Assembly: GCA_003049485.1 (NCBI GenBank)
Contig: PYST01000126.1
Coordinates: 5,141-69,140, forward strand
Length of the DNA stretch: 64,000 nucleotides
Reading direction: 5' to 3'
Source: Ophioceras dolichostomum
Lineage: Eukaryota > Ascomycota > Sordariomycetes > Magnaporthales > Ophioceraceae
Each line of letters opens with the position of its first letter. Position 1 is the stretch's first letter. The notes below the pieces were generated by a model. It ran no database searches, was not told the DNA's origin, and saw only the letters and a list, made by a program, of their open reading frames with translations. This document shows positions 1-11,803 of this stretch, one piece after another. The translations under genes were made by a program, and so were the position numbers.

Positions 1-3000
1 GGAGGGGTGTGAGTGGAAGGGGAAAAAAAAAGGATTCGAAAGATGCGGCTGCACGGCGAGGCCACGGCGGGGTTTCATCAAAATACTTAAGGAAAGTTAG
101 AAGGGCCTTCCTTCGCTCGAAGCTCTCCCGGCTCCTACTCTCCGGTTTTTTCTGGCGTTGCCTGCTGTTGGATTCTTGGCAAAGCTGGGCTGGGGGGCGG
201 CGTTGTTGGCTTCTTCGCTCTGCTTCTCCTCTCTCGGGTGGTGGCTGCTTAGGTGCCGACCCGTCCGGAAAGCTCTCAATGGCAAGTGGTGATGATGATT
301 AGACGAAGGCGGAATCCTTTCGGAACGGAGAGCATGAATCACTCATGTGTGTTGGGAATCAGAACATCGACCGCAGCGGGGAGCCTTATTATTTTTGCCC
401 ATGCTCTCTTATTCCCTGCTCCGGCCGTCAACATTTCTTCGGTTCTCGGTCTGGTTTACGGTCTTGAGTTGACCTAGTGAACCGGGCAGGCCAAGCCAGG
501 CCAGAAGGCCAGGAAAGGGCCAGAAAATTCGTCCTCCCTCTCCGAAGACGATTCTCCCCGGCCTACCTCGACGTTTTGTTCCGCGGCTTGGATGATGGCC
601 TGGCAGTGCTGCTGAGGTTGCCCCCCTCCCCTATCAGTTCGCATCACAGCGCTCAATGTCACCGAAAGCGCGCTCGGGCCCCACCCCGAGGAGGCCGTGA
701 AGACCAAGTGTGGCCCGGCTGCGAGCAGCACCGGGACCATCCTCTATAATTGTACCTGACCAGCAGTGTATCCGTATCTCAGAGCTGACACGACCACAGC
801 TGACCATCCCCTATTCCGTATTGCTGGAGGAATCAGAGCGTCTCAGCGGTTCAATCAAATGAGTTTCTATAAATCATCCCGTGATGCTCCTTTTTTTCGC
901 CTTCTAATCCTCTCGCACCTACCTCCAGCAATCTTTGCTAAATCCGTGTGAGTGAACCTCTTAATAGTCAGAATCCGTTTCATCTTTCATAATCTCTTGT
1001 TTCTCAGTCCTTTTCCTCACACCCCTTATCTCGTCCAGTCCTAGCAGGGATCAAAGGGGATCACCGAGCGAGCCTTTGACGTCTGTCACTGCCAGAAGTT
1101 GCAAGAACAGGTGCCAGGAAAGGGGGGTGCGCTACGAGGAGGAGGGTCTGGCTGCGCATGCTATTCGCTCGTTGTGCAACCACCACCTTCGCGACTTTGT
1201 GACTTTGCTCCATCTATCTGCCCCTCCTGCCCGCCCTGCTATACTCCTTAACAAGAAGACAGAAGAAGCCTCTCTTTGTGCGACTGTGACAACCCCGTAT
1301 GAGGAAGCTGTGCCTCTCGCACCAGCATCACACGCACCTGAGAAAAAGGGTGGCGATGTTTAAACCTGGCACTTTTTCTCAGGTGGTGCAAAGGTGAGCT
1401 GAGATGAAAAACGATGAAGGCGTGGGGACGGTGGAATACGCTTTGGTGATCGGTCACGTAGGCAGGCTGGGAGGCATCTGCATTCGTCCATCTATCTCTG
1501 AGATGTGATGGTGCGGAGGAAGGAGTCACAACAAACGAAGAGACGCGGAAGCAAACAAGTAAGCATAACTTGCGCTGAGGCGATGATTCGGCTACGGGGA
1601 AGCAGAAAGGAGGCGCATAGATGAATACGGATGGGTCATGACGACCACATCGCGCATGAGGGGGCAAAAAATTAACAATGGTGCATCCCCGAGCTACGAT
1701 ATCATTCCGTGATGATGCCTTGCCCAGAAAAACCTTGGGCTGTTGGGGTGCGAGTTTGTCTGTTGCCTGGCTCGTGTTCCCCAGTTCCCCAGTTCTCCAG
1801 AGCCTGACCTAATGGGTTTCCCTCTAACCCCCCTGCTTTCCGTCGCTGTTGCGCAGGAAGCAGGAGCCGAAGGATTCCCGGGCCGTGAAGAAAGACTCGA
1901 CAATGTCTGGCTCTCTCTGTCTCTCTGATCTCTCACTCGCCGAGTCTGTCAAGCCCGTCATGCCCGTCATGTCCGTCATGCTCTCCCTGTCTCTTCCTTC
2001 ATCCTTATCACACGGGATGTTCCATCAATAAAACGGCTCGCGTTATCATAATGCTTTTGGGTGATGCGTACGAGATGCGCCACGTCGCCACAACAACTAC
2101 CTGGCCTAGTTACCTACCTAGCCAAACAGGATGGGATGAGTGAGGATGAGGTCAGGAAGGATGGCAGCTGTGGCAGTCGCTTTGCTTGCTCGGTCAAAAA
2201 GAGAGGGGGACAAAAAGGGGACTGTCTTGTACAACGCTTGGCCGGCTCTCGCCTCATTCTCGGAACGCCTGGAAGGAGCATCACACCGCAACGACAGGAT
2301 GAATATTACGCCCACCCACCTATCAGCGACCTACCTAGGTAGATGGGTACTCAGCCTAACTACCTACACGTTCTGGCTCCTCCCACGTAGTCTAGCTGCC
2401 AGGCGAGAATGAGAATAACAACCAACCGTTCGTATGTCGGCCTTTTTCAGCCAAATGCCGAGCCTTTCTTCCTTCGCTATCTGGATCAAACATGTGGAAC
2501 AACACAAAGCAGCGGTTTATCGCTATGTGAAGCAGTAAAAAGATGAGGTGACTAAAATAATGTAGCAGGTCCGTGACACGGGGCTCTGGATTCGGGCATC
2601 TTTCGGACTGACAGGCAAAAGCGAGAATAGCTTCCTGTGTTGGTCCTTTCTGAAGGGCGCAGCAGATATGATAGCTGACAGTCCCTCAGCACTGTAATGC
2701 TCGTGAGAGTGAGAATGGACAGGGCATCAATGATCGGGGGGAAGAACAGCCCGAGCAGCGAGGTCGGGTATTTTTGGTGAGGCACGAGCCGTCTCGTCAC
2801 TTTCGCAACTCCTGTCGCCATTACTTGCCCAATCCTGATGTTTTGAGGAATGTTTATCGAGGCTTCATCAATTGTCCGTTCGGTTCTGAAGCTTAGCCCT
2901 GTGAGCTCCAGAATGCGTGTAAGTGCCCAGATGAACACATAGCGCATGCGGCCAGCTGCCAAGGTCTCATTACTCCAACCAAAAAAAAGTCTATCAGGGG

Positions 3001-3328
3001 ACAGAGAAAAAAAGTCTCAGGCGAGGTGGGGTAAACCAGTGAAGCCGACCCACAAGCAGAGGCCGTAGGCGGGGGTATGTCCAATCACGACGTGTGCCTT
3101 CCCAGGCGCAGACACAGCGGTCAATGGGATTGGTCAGGGAGCTAAACTTTTTCTGGAGCGTGTTGGGATCTTGGCCTCGAAATGGAGCGACCCGACACGA
3201 TTGTCGCTGTCGCTGCCGGCACGAGCACGGCAGAGTCGTCGTTGCTTTGCGACCGGAACTCGCTTGTCGCACTCACCTAAACTGCCTGCCGGCCTAAGAC
3301 GAAGGAGCTGTCGACACTCTGACCAGCG
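1..3328. other. Intergenic / upstream region of the forkhead gene
   Basis: No gene is supported here. Short open frames on both strands lack introns that join, conserved motifs or neighbouring support. Positions 1941-1981 hold three near copies of a 9-base CGTCATGCC-like unit. A TATAAAT-like string lies near 867. The right part probably contains the promoter and 5' leader of the forkhead gene. The first bases include a GTGAGT string that could be a splice donor of a gene lying to the left, but nothing confirms this. Confidence 0.5.
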
Positions 3329-6300
3329 ATGACTTCGTCTCAAGTTGGCCTGGACGGTCACCACGATCCGCCTGGAGGCGGTGACAGTGACTCGTCCCCC
3401 CCGAAAGTTTGCTCTCCACACCCTCCGCGTCCGGCGCCGCACCCCGAGCGTGACACCGATCAGAACCAGCGCGTCGCCGAAGCTGAGAACGAGACCCAAA
3501 CCGACGGTCGCTCGATTACGCCAGTCGCCCTTGTCCATGAAACAGAAGACGTCAAGTTCGAGTCTTTTGCTGCCGAGAACGGCCCAACAACATCTTCTGA
3601 ACGTGCTTCTGCTTCCGAACCTGCTCCACTGCCACCATCGTCACCACCACCACAAGACGCAACCGTGCAAAGTTCCGCAGCCACCGATGTCACGAACACG
3701 ATGCCACAAACTTCAGACACGCGTCAAGTGGCGGCAGGTGGGCCAGACGCGGAGATGACTGCATTAACTCAACTCGCCAGCGTCGACCCTGCTAGCAGCA
3801 ACTCAGTGCCCAGTTACGGCCTCTTGCCGAGCGCCGTCATCACGCAGGGGATCGAGCAGCAACCCGCAATCGAGCCTCTCCCTCTCGGCGCTACCAACGG
3901 CCGCAACGGAAACATCGGCCACGGCGGCTACAACGGCAACATCGTGGATGCCAACGCCTCAATGCCGGACTTCAACCTGATGATGACCCTGGCGAACCTG
4001 CGCGCCACCGCTCTGCGGCACGTGGGATCCGCCCAGCATCCCTCAGGCCCGCCCACCGTTGCCCCTTTCGAGGTCTCGCTGCCCAGCCCGATGGCCGATC
4101 TCATGGAACCCATCACGCCCAATGATCACAATGGCCACCTTCACGGCGGCTTTGCCCCCGCGCCGGCGCAGGGCCTGGAGTCCTTCGCACGCATAGAATT
4201 CGCCGACAGCGTCTTCCAGATGACGACGTACGCTGTCGTCATTGGCCGCGACCAGCGCGCATTGGCGCAAGCCAGACGAGACGAGCGGCGGGCTGAGGAA
4301 TACCAGCGGCGGGTGGAGGAGGCTGCGGCGCATAACCTCCCTCCGCCGCTCAAGCCGACGCACGACCGGGGGAAATTTAGCAAATCTTATGTCAGCGAGG
4401 AAGGCGGCATGCTTGGTCCAGAGTCCGACGGAGACGACAGCTTCCCGAGGCCCAGCAAGCGGCGCAAGACGAGCACCGGCGGCTCGGGCTCTCGCCCGAC
4501 CCCGTTCCTGCCGGACGAGTCCGTCGCACACGTGCCGGAGGACCCCACGGTCGGCCTCGATCTGATGTCGAACCGGCAGTACGTCTCTCACACGCCCGGC
4601 GCCGCCGTGGTCGACCTCGACCTCCTGAAGCCCTCTCCGCACCACGTGCCCTTCATAGGCATTCACTCACCGGGGCCCAACATCGCCGCCAAGACCAAGG
4701 CTATATCGAGAGAGCACCTGAAGATTGCCTTCAACCAAGACAAGGGGGTCTTCGAGGCCATCCCTCTGCACCCCAACGGCTTCTTCCACGACGACATCCT
4801 CTACAAGCACGACGCCGTAGTCCTAAAGAGCGGCGCCAGGCTACAAATTAAGGATGTGGACTTCGTTTTTAAGATAAACGGTGTCGCGGATGGTCACACG
4901 GGCGCCGAGGAAGACGAGGATGCGTCCAAGAGACGCTACTCCGAGGGCGGCAAGGAGATGAGCTTCGAGTTCGAGAGCTCTCATGGTGGCGATTTGCGCG
5001 ACACGAGCGACGAAGAGGAGGAGGAAGAGGCCGTGGAGGAGGTTGCCGCTGAAAAGGAGGAGAGTGGCAACGAGGGCTCTGAAGCCGAGGCAGAAGCCGA
5101 GGCAGAAGCAGAAGATGAAGGTGAAGCTGAAGCTGAAGCTGAAGAAGAGGATGCAGGCCAAGATCAGGTCCGCGATGCAGATGAGATAGACGAGGATGAG
5201 GATGAGGTCCTCGAGACTGTCGAGTCTGACGAGGCAGAAGCAGAGCCGGCATCCCAGCCAGAACCACAAGCAGAGATGGACCCCAGCATGCCTCCAAAGA
5301 AGAGAGGGCCCGGACGCCCCCCAAAGAACGGAATCAGGTCCAAGCGCGAGGAGAGGCTGCTGCGAAAGCTTGCGCTGGAGGAGGCCAAGAAGAATGCGCC
5401 ACCACCAGCACCTGGAGACAAGGGACCAAAGAGGAAGGTCGGAAGACCGAGGAAACACCCGCTGCCGGAGGGGGCCGAGGACAGGCCAGAGAAGCGCAAG
5501 TACAAGCCTCGGAAATCAAAGAACGAAGATGGCGCCGAGGGCGGCGCGACCGTAGGGGGCGGCGACGAGGGGGGCGAGAAGACCGTCAAGGAGAGGCGCA
5601 GAGAGAAGCCTAAGACGCCGCCTCTTGAGCTCAAGAAGGAGGACTTCTCGGAAGACCAGCTGCAGAAGCCAAACAAGAACTACGGAGTCCTGATCGACGA
5701 GGTCCTGTCGGAGGCGCCGCCCGACGGGCTGACCCTGAAGCAGATCTACAAGCGGATCCAGAAGAAGTACCCGTACTACTTCTTCGTCGTCGACACAAAG
5801 GGCTGGGAGAGCAGCGTGCGCCACAACCTGATCGGCAACGACGCCTTCAAGAAGAACGAGGAGACCCACCTGTGGTGTCGCGTGCCGGGCATCGAGCTCG
5901 ACGCGGGGAAGAAGCGCAAAGCTGCCTCCCCAGACCACCATGCGCCCCCGGCTGTTGCGCATAATGTGCAGCATATGGCTGGTGGGCAGTGGAATCCACA
6001 GATGTCTCATCATCCGCAGTACCCAGTCTCCGGGCCGGGCCAGCCGGGCTATCATCTCGGGCAGACTCAGACTCAGCCACCAGCGCCAAATGCTGGCTTT
6101 GCGACTGCTGCTCAGGGCTTGCCACATACAGGAGGGGCTGGAGCCCACCAGCCCTTGGCACAGGCGAGGCTCGCAGCCGTCCAGCAGCCTCCGCAACCAA
6201 ATACACATGCACAGCAGCAGTTGTCTGGAGCTGTCGGGAGACCCCAAGTTGCTCATCAGGGGGCGTATCATCCACCAGCGACGGCGGCAGCAGGCGCGGT

Positions 6301-7534
6301 GCCACCACCTGCCCCGGCGCAACTCCCGGGTTACGGCCAGAGCGCGGCGGCGCGACAGCTTCCGCTTGGCGCCCAGGCAGGGTCGTACAACTCACCTTAC
6401 TCGTCCAGGCCGCCTCCCTCGCTCTCGGCGGCGGCACCGGCCACAGGTCCACTACAGCATACTGCGGGTGCTCCCGCTGGAGCCCCAATACACAGACCTC
6501 CAACTTACCAGCCTCCGCAAGCAATGCGAAGAGCCGCCGGTCCTGGCCCGGCTCTCGGTGTCTCACATACTCATCATCCACCAGCCAACAACGGCACCGG
6601 CACCGGCACCGGCACCGGCGCTGCCCACGCCCAGTCCCATGCTCATGCCCACGCTCCCGCCCCCGCCCTTGCCCTCGCCCCTCCGCTCGCGCCCCTACGA
6701 CCGGCAATCGACCAGGACGTCCTCATCTTCCTGCAGACCTTCCGCATTCAAGTGACGAAGCAGCTCCAAAGCCGCATCCCGCGCACCGCGGAGCTGGTGG
6801 CCATGTCGGTGATGAACCGGGGCTTAGGACTGTGCAAGGAGTCCCTCTGTCGCGAGCCGGAGCAGGCCAAGGAGTCCGCCGCCACGGAGGTGATCATCTG
6901 GCAGGTGTTCGGCCAGGCGCGCGCGAAGTACCCGGTGCTGCTGGACCCGCGCCTGGTCGCGTCCATGGTCGAGTTCAAGGACCACTGGGTCGACGCCATC
7001 AAGGCCACGCTCGGAGCCGGCAGGTCCGAGGTCCTTGTGCTGTCGGCGGTCAACCGCGTGCTGGAGTTTTGCGATCGGAGCTTGATGCAGCCGAGGAACG
7101 CGACGGAGAAGAAGGAGTATGAGGATGCGGAGAATCTGTTCATGCCGTTGGTCAGGGAGCGCGTGGCGGCTTTCCAGAGGCTGGTCGCGGCGGCGGGCCC
7201 GGGATCCGTGTCGGCGGCGAGCGTGGGCTTCATGGCGCCGGCGGCTGCGCTGAATCCGGCTGCTGCTGCTGCCGCTGCTGCTGCGGCGGCGGCGGCTTCT
7301 TCTATACCTGCCCCTGGTCCTCCTCTTGCTGTTGTTCCGGCTCCGGCTCCGGCTCCTCCTACAGTTGCTCCGGCTCCAGCTCCGGCTCCGCCTACTGTGG
7401 CTCCTGCTCCAGCTCCGGCTCCTCCTACTGTGGCTCCTGCTCCAGCTCCGGCTCCTCCTACTGTTGATCCAGCTCTGGCTCCAGCTCCTCCGCAGAAATT
7501 ATATTCGGGGGCCATCACTTCGCATCACACCTAG
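3329..7534 (+). CDS. FHL1: FHA plus forkhead transcription factor, FHL1 type
   Basis: Intronless, 1401 residues. An FHA phosphopeptide-binding domain lies at about 287-517 (starting near RIEFADSVFQ, with core ISREHLKI), interrupted by an insert carrying a KRRK basic stretch. Two AT-hooks follow, at about 658 (RGPGRPP) and 703 (VGRPRKH). A forkhead DNA-binding domain lies at about 782-860, from NKNYGVLIDEVL through the recognition helix WESSVRHNLIGND to HLWCRVPG. An acidic Glu-rich segment precedes the hooks. A predicted helical domain at about 1125-1287 is followed by an alanine run and a Pro-Ala repeat tail. FHA followed by forkhead is the architecture of yeast Fhl1, which controls ribosomal protein genes with Ifh1; that role here is inferred. 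The protein is longer than the yeast one because of low-complexity arms. The start is the first in-frame ATG. It would act in the nucleus. Confidence 0.93.
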   Translation: MTSSQVGLDGHHDPPGGGDSDSSPPKVCSPHPPRPAPHPERDTDQNQRVAEAENETQTDGRSITPVALVHETEDVKFESFAAENGPTTSSERASASEPAPLPPSSPPPQDATVQSSAATDVTNTMPQTSDTRQVAAGGPDAEMTALTQLASVDPASSNSVPSYGLLPSAVITQGIEQQPAIEPLPLGATNGRNGNIGHGGYNGNIVDANASMPDFNLMMTLANLRATALRHVGSAQHPSGPPTVAPFEVSLPSPMADLMEPITPNDHNGHLHGGFAPAPAQGLESFARIEFADSVFQMTTYAVVIGRDQRALAQARRDERRAEEYQRRVEEAAAHNLPPPLKPTHDRGKFSKSYVSEEGGMLGPESDGDDSFPRPSKRRKTSTGGSGSRPTPFLPDESVAHVPEDPTVGLDLMSNRQYVSHTPGAAVVDLDLLKPSPHHVPFIGIHSPGPNIAAKTKAISREHLKIAFNQDKGVFEAIPLHPNGFFHDDILYKHDAVVLKSGARLQIKDVDFVFKINGVADGHTGAEEDEDASKRRYSEGGKEMSFEFESSHGGDLRDTSDEEEEEEAVEEVAAEKEESGNEGSEAEAEAEAEAEDEGEAEAEAEEEDAGQDQVRDADEIDEDEDEVLETVESDEAEAEPASQPEPQAEMDPSMPPKKRGPGRPPKNGIRSKREERLLRKLALEEAKKNAPPPAPGDKGPKRKVGRPRKHPLPEGAEDRPEKRKYKPRKSKNEDGAEGGATVGGGDEGGEKTVKERRREKPKTPPLELKKEDFSEDQLQKPNKNYGVLIDEVLSEAPPDGLTLKQIYKRIQKKYPYYFFVVDTKGWESSVRHNLIGNDAFKKNEETHLWCRVPGIELDAGKKRKAASPDHHAPPAVAHNVQHMAGGQWNPQMSHHPQYPVSGPGQPGYHLGQTQTQPPAPNAGFATAAQGLPHTGGAGAHQPLAQARLAAVQQPPQPNTHAQQQLSGAVGRPQVAHQGAYHPPATAAAGAVPPPAPAQLPGYGQSAAARQLPLGAQAGSYNSPYSSRPPPSLSAAAPATGPLQHTAGAPAGAPIHRPPTYQPPQAMRRAAGPGPALGVSHTHHPPANNGTGTGTGTGAAHAQSHAHAHAPAPALALAPPLAPLRPAIDQDVLIFLQTFRIQVTKQLQSRIPRTAELVAMSVMNRGLGLCKESLCREPEQAKESAATEVIIWQVFGQARAKYPVLLDPRLVASMVEFKDHWVDAIKATLGAGRSEVLVLSAVNRVLEFCDRSLMQPRNATEKKEYEDAENLFMPLVRERVAAFQRLVAAAGPGSVSAASVGFMAPAAALNPAAAAAAAAAAAAASSIPAPGPPLAVVPAPAPAPPTVAPAPAPAPPTVAPAPAPAPPTVAPAPAPAPPTVDPALAPAPPQKLYSGAITSHHT
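7337..7492 (+). repeat. 33-bp coding minisatellite in the forkhead gene
   Basis: Four to five tandem copies of a 33-base unit encode the 11-residue unit PPTVAPAPAPA near the C-terminus. The copies differ by scattered, mostly synonymous changes, and the last copy reads PPTVDPALAPA. A (GGCACC)n hexanucleotide run near 6593-6619 in the same gene encodes a Gly-Thr repeat. Confidence 0.85.
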
Positions 7535-8015
7535 GAGCTAGCTACCTGGTACCTACCTCACATATGTTAGCTACCTACCTAGGTAGTACCTAGTTACGTG
7601 GCTTCGCAATTCTAGATACAGCCCGTCCATCAACCCGTCACGTCACCCCCTCGCCCCCTTGATCCGTCGATGTTTTGTTAGTCAACTCTGATCATCTTTG
7701 AAGGGGATGGCAGGGATGTATAGGGTGGGACGGTCCTCGATCTACCATGTGTTACGAGACATGTCTCTGGCTGGCTGGCTGGCCTTGCGAGAATCACCGA
7801 CCGGCTCGTGCCGCGCCGGCCGCACAATGCCGCGTCGCATCCTGTCTGGAACATGTGTAACATGGCACGACGGCGTGGCATCTTGGGGGATAGATAATAG
7901 GAGGGTTGTCAGTTCAGTTCTGCACGCGCTGCAAGCGCTGCACGCACCTGACCTTGGTACCGGACAGGGCATGGCAGTTTTGGAAGGTGAGGGCAACGGC
8001 CAACATGACTACTAG

Positions 8016-8073
8016 CTACCTGCCTACCTACCTACCTTACCTACCTTACCTACCTACCTACCAGGCACCTACC
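8016..8073. repeat. CTAC/CTTAC tetranucleotide-type run
   Basis: Imperfect CTAC repeats (CTACCTACCTAC with CTTAC variants) occur here. The same motif or its complement GGTAGGTAGG recurs in many intergenic stretches of this window, for example at 7540-7600, 15836-15866, 36248-36260 and 55018-55028. Confidence 0.8.
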
Positions 8074-11000
8074 TAATCCATATGTACATATAGTTGCCTC
8101 ACCTGCTCTATCTCTAGCTACCTTCCTACCTTAGTAGTAGGCATCTATTTACTTTTCTTTACTTGTCTATCTCTAGGGGGTGTGTGTGTGGCAATATTTT
8201 TCGAGTTCACCTCGAACCAACGACGAACGGATGGGGGGCCTCCGCGAGCGGTACGGCGCGCGGGCTTCCCGATTAGCGAGAGAGCGCTTCGGCAGCCTCG
8301 TCTGCGACCGCTATCACTATCACCACCGCAGGCAGTCACAAGAGGAGAGAAAGACCCTTAATCCTAGCGCTACTGGTACTACGTGGGGGTCTGGAGATGA
8401 ATGCTTCGTTCCTGTCTCGCATTCGTGAGGATTTCGGAAGGGCGTGAGGGCCGTTGTTGTCGGCCCTCCTCGTCTGTCTGTCTGCGGGGAGCCGACGGCG
8501 AGGGGGAAAGGGGGAAGAGGGAAGGGGATATTTTTGACGCCGCCGGGCGGCCAGCTTTGTTGGTCTCAATCACCCTTCATAACCCCCAACGACCTGGCCT
8601 CGCGACCTAGCCTGTGGCCGACCCCTTTCTGCGGGTGCGGTTGGTTCGGGTATAATATGACCCGGGAAAAAAAAACAAAAAAAAAGAGTGAATGCTTCTT
8701 GTCCTGTGTGTCTTTTTACCTATTCCCTATTATTCGAGATGTACAGTATACTACACTATCTGGAAAGAGGAAGGAAATTTGCATACGCCCTCCCTAACTA
8801 ACTAACAACTGCCCCTATTCGCTCCGAAGCAGACAGATGGGAACCTAGGTACCTTGGTAGTAGGTACTCATTGATACCCACATACCCCAAAAGGACAGCT
8901 AGGTCTAGGCCTCGTTGGCAACGACCAAGTGCTGTCAATAATCTAGAGAAAAAAAGAAGAAAAAACGGTGACGAGGGCACATGTGTGAGTTTGATCTACT
9001 ATGTTGGTCGCGTGTGATGAGATCGCGGCTGATTCGGCAGGATCAGGCTCACAGACAGCAAGGATCTCCAAAATATCACTTCGTCGCGAATTTCAATTGA
9101 GAGGGTAAGGGAGGGCCGTGAGCAGGGAGAGACCCCTAGTTAGGTAGTCTCGCATTGGTCGGGCTGTACGACGTGGTGGCGGCGCTGCCCTTGGCGAGCA
9201 GCAAGTCGAGCTTTGTGGGAGATTGTTAGTAATGTTAAAATGAAACCTTATTGCCCAGTTCGATGGTAAGTCTCTCCCTCCCTTTCGAATCCCTTTGCTA
9301 TTCCTATCTCCTACTTTGACCAGCCTGCGTAGCCCTACAGATGCCGTCGTCGTCGTCTTCTCGGACATGGCACTGCAGTAGCGTCCGTGGCAGTGAGGGG
9401 TTCTGATGGAGAGAGGGGGGCGGTCCCAATTTGGGCTCGTGCTGCCCTGAAGGGTTGAAGAAGCCAGAACCTGGGGCTTGTGGGCGGGGATCCACTGGAC
9501 AGACCGCTGTCAAATCTTTCCTTCCACAATCCACACGCAGCCTTGCGGACCGAATGGGGCAGGCTCAGTTTCCCCAATTCTGCTTGATTTTTCATCGCTT
9601 CTCTCGCCGCCCGTGGTTCTCGTTTCTTCTCCCTCTGCTTTGCTGGGCCGCTGGCTGGTAGAGGAGGGAGACTGGGAATACAGCACACCGTCTAACTGCA
9701 GCTATTGCAACCCTGGCCCGTGCTAATTATCTCGTATCCGACCAGAGAGGGCGCTTAAACCCTTCCCACATGCATACCTACCTTACTGATCCCTTACATG
9801 ACCACATCTTTTCTGCACTTTCTCCCCTTCCCCTCAGATAGAAGAAGCGGAGGCGAGTTGGAAATAACGGTCAACCGAAAAATCTATCTGCCTAAGGTAT
9901 GGGTGGTATGGAGGGGGCCAGGCCAGCCTGCTGCTGGTCTGGCCAACCAGATTCAGCTGTCCCGACGAGGTGGTGCAGCCGAGAAAAAAATGCGCCTCTT
10001 TGATAGACGGCAGAGTGCAGGAGGAGGGGGCTAAAAAAGAGAGAAGAAAGGAACCAACTGCATCAATGCGACACTTTCGCAACCCACGAGCCCACATTAT
10101 CACTTTCCATATGTCCCCTTGCGCACATTTATCCTCCGCAGCCACTCCGACGAGCTGAGCTGCTTGTGCTGAGCTAGTGGATGTGTTCCCGGAAAAGGAG
10201 GAAGAAGGAAAAGGTGACGACGGCGGGTGGGTTTCGACGGATGAAGCATTACACAACAGCCATTTTTGTGTCCTCTCTTGGTTGCCTTCTTAATTCGGCC
10301 CCGCACTCATTCTTGTTCTTCTTTTTGTGCTCCTATCCGAAGGGGTATTCCGGTACAATCCGGCGTTTGCCTGGGGCGTTGGGCCTGGCTTTGGCCTGGC
10401 ACAACTCGCCCAATCAGCTCATCCCTGCCTACTATTCTACCAGGTACGTTGTATGCGTCTGGTACTGCTTGCGTATTGTGGTGATGGCTGGTGGCTTCGC
10501 CTGCAGATGATGCCTGTCGTGTTGCTTCCAACCTTACATACAGACAGTGCAGAATGGGGGCCGACAATGACGATCCGGTCCTTTTCCCCTCTGGTCCCCT
10601 TACCTTCTCTCTGTCCTGTTCTCCCCATCCCCTCCCTTCCCAGTCTTGCCTCGTCTTTCCCTTGCCCAACTTCCCACATACATGCATTGGATATCATCCG
10701 GTTGGTCCAAAATTAGGGAAAGAAGTTGGTGAGAGCGAGAGAGGGTGATTCTCTGTCAATGCACCCCGTCGTACATACCAGCCAACTAACTACCTTCTGC
10801 CTACCTACCTTAGATATGAGTGGTCAGTGAGTGCGAAAAGGTGGTGAACAGCCACCCACGCAATCTGGTTCATTTTTTGTCACCCCTACCATACGTCACC
10901 CAGCGGTGATGAGAATAGCCTGCTGAAGACGGCCACAAGCAGGGATGCGTGGGTGGGTGCTAGGGTGGAATGCTGGCGGCTCTTTTTGGGGGACGTTGGA

Positions 11001-11450
11001 CGTGGGGATCGTGGGCAAGGGGAAGAGAAAGCAACGTTGACAGCCTCATTTTAATGGGTCAGATTCCGCTAACATCCCATCTTAGCCACCCAATATTCGG
11101 TCGGCTGGCTCTTGCTGCTACTGTATTTTGCCTCTGCCCTGCGAGACATCCACTGTGCATGATCCCCTGGCTGGCGGGCTGATAGTTTTTCTGTGCCTTC
11201 CCTTTTCCTATTTCCTTTGGCCAGAGGGATATGAAGGGGTTGATGGTTGATGTGATATTTTTCCGCTTCGTGCCAACAGAGTGTCAGGTCACCCTGTCTA
11301 GTGCTGTCGGATCCTTGCCCCTACATATTGTCTCCCTTACCAACAGATTCTGATAATTCATAACGTGTCACCGATCTTGCGCAGACTGTTGTGTGCTGTT
11401 GTTGAGTCTTGGTCCTTGCTGCTGCTCCCTTGCGAATTTGGACCCCAGCC

Positions 11451-11518
11451 AAGCAAGCGAGCAGGCGAGCAAGCAAGCAAGCAAGCAATCAAGCAAGCAA
11501 GCAAGCAAGCAAACAAGC
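11451..11518. repeat. (AAGC)n microsatellite
   Basis: Roughly sixteen AAGC units with a few single-base variants (GAGC, AATC, AAAC), about 290 bases before the start codon of the downstream membrane-protein gene. It may lie in that gene's 5' leader. Confidence 0.9.
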
Positions 11519-11803
11519 TCTTTCCCGTCCCACACTCCGGCAGCATCATTTCTGTCTCCCTCACCCTCAAGCTCACTCAACCTACCTACCTCCCCCAAGC
11601 TGGCTTCACACTCGTCTGACTTCTTCACTTCTTCCACACGTTACAGACAAGGAAATGCGTTGAAGTGACGGGAACATTGGCGTTGCCTGTGTGCGGCGCA
11701 GGAAGGGGTTGATTGCCTCTGATCCCGATCGTCGGCCGTCTTGACTCTGTCACAAAAGAGAACAAACTTAGCTACCGGTGTCGCAGGACCCGTCGCCAGC
11801 ATC

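Larger units (their letters stand above)
7535..11803. other. 4.3 kb intergenic region
   Basis: No coding region is supported. Open frames overlap on both strands without domains. The stretch holds ACCTACC-type runs (7540-7600, 8016-8073, 8840-8870), many pyrimidine-rich tracts and an AAGC microsatellite at 11451-11518. The right end (about 11.2-11.8 kb) is pyrimidine-rich and probably contains the promoter and 5' leader of the membrane-protein gene. Confidence 0.5.

Noticed and set aside
9..302. Frame starting MSGRGKKK, like a histone N-terminus
   Set aside because: It begins with GTG, and the similarity to histones H4/H2A stops after six residues. No histone fold follows.
2552..2962. 136-codon minus-strand frame with a hydrophobic middle
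   Set aside because: No signal peptide, no partner exon and no family resemblance; the position suits the promoter of the forkhead gene.
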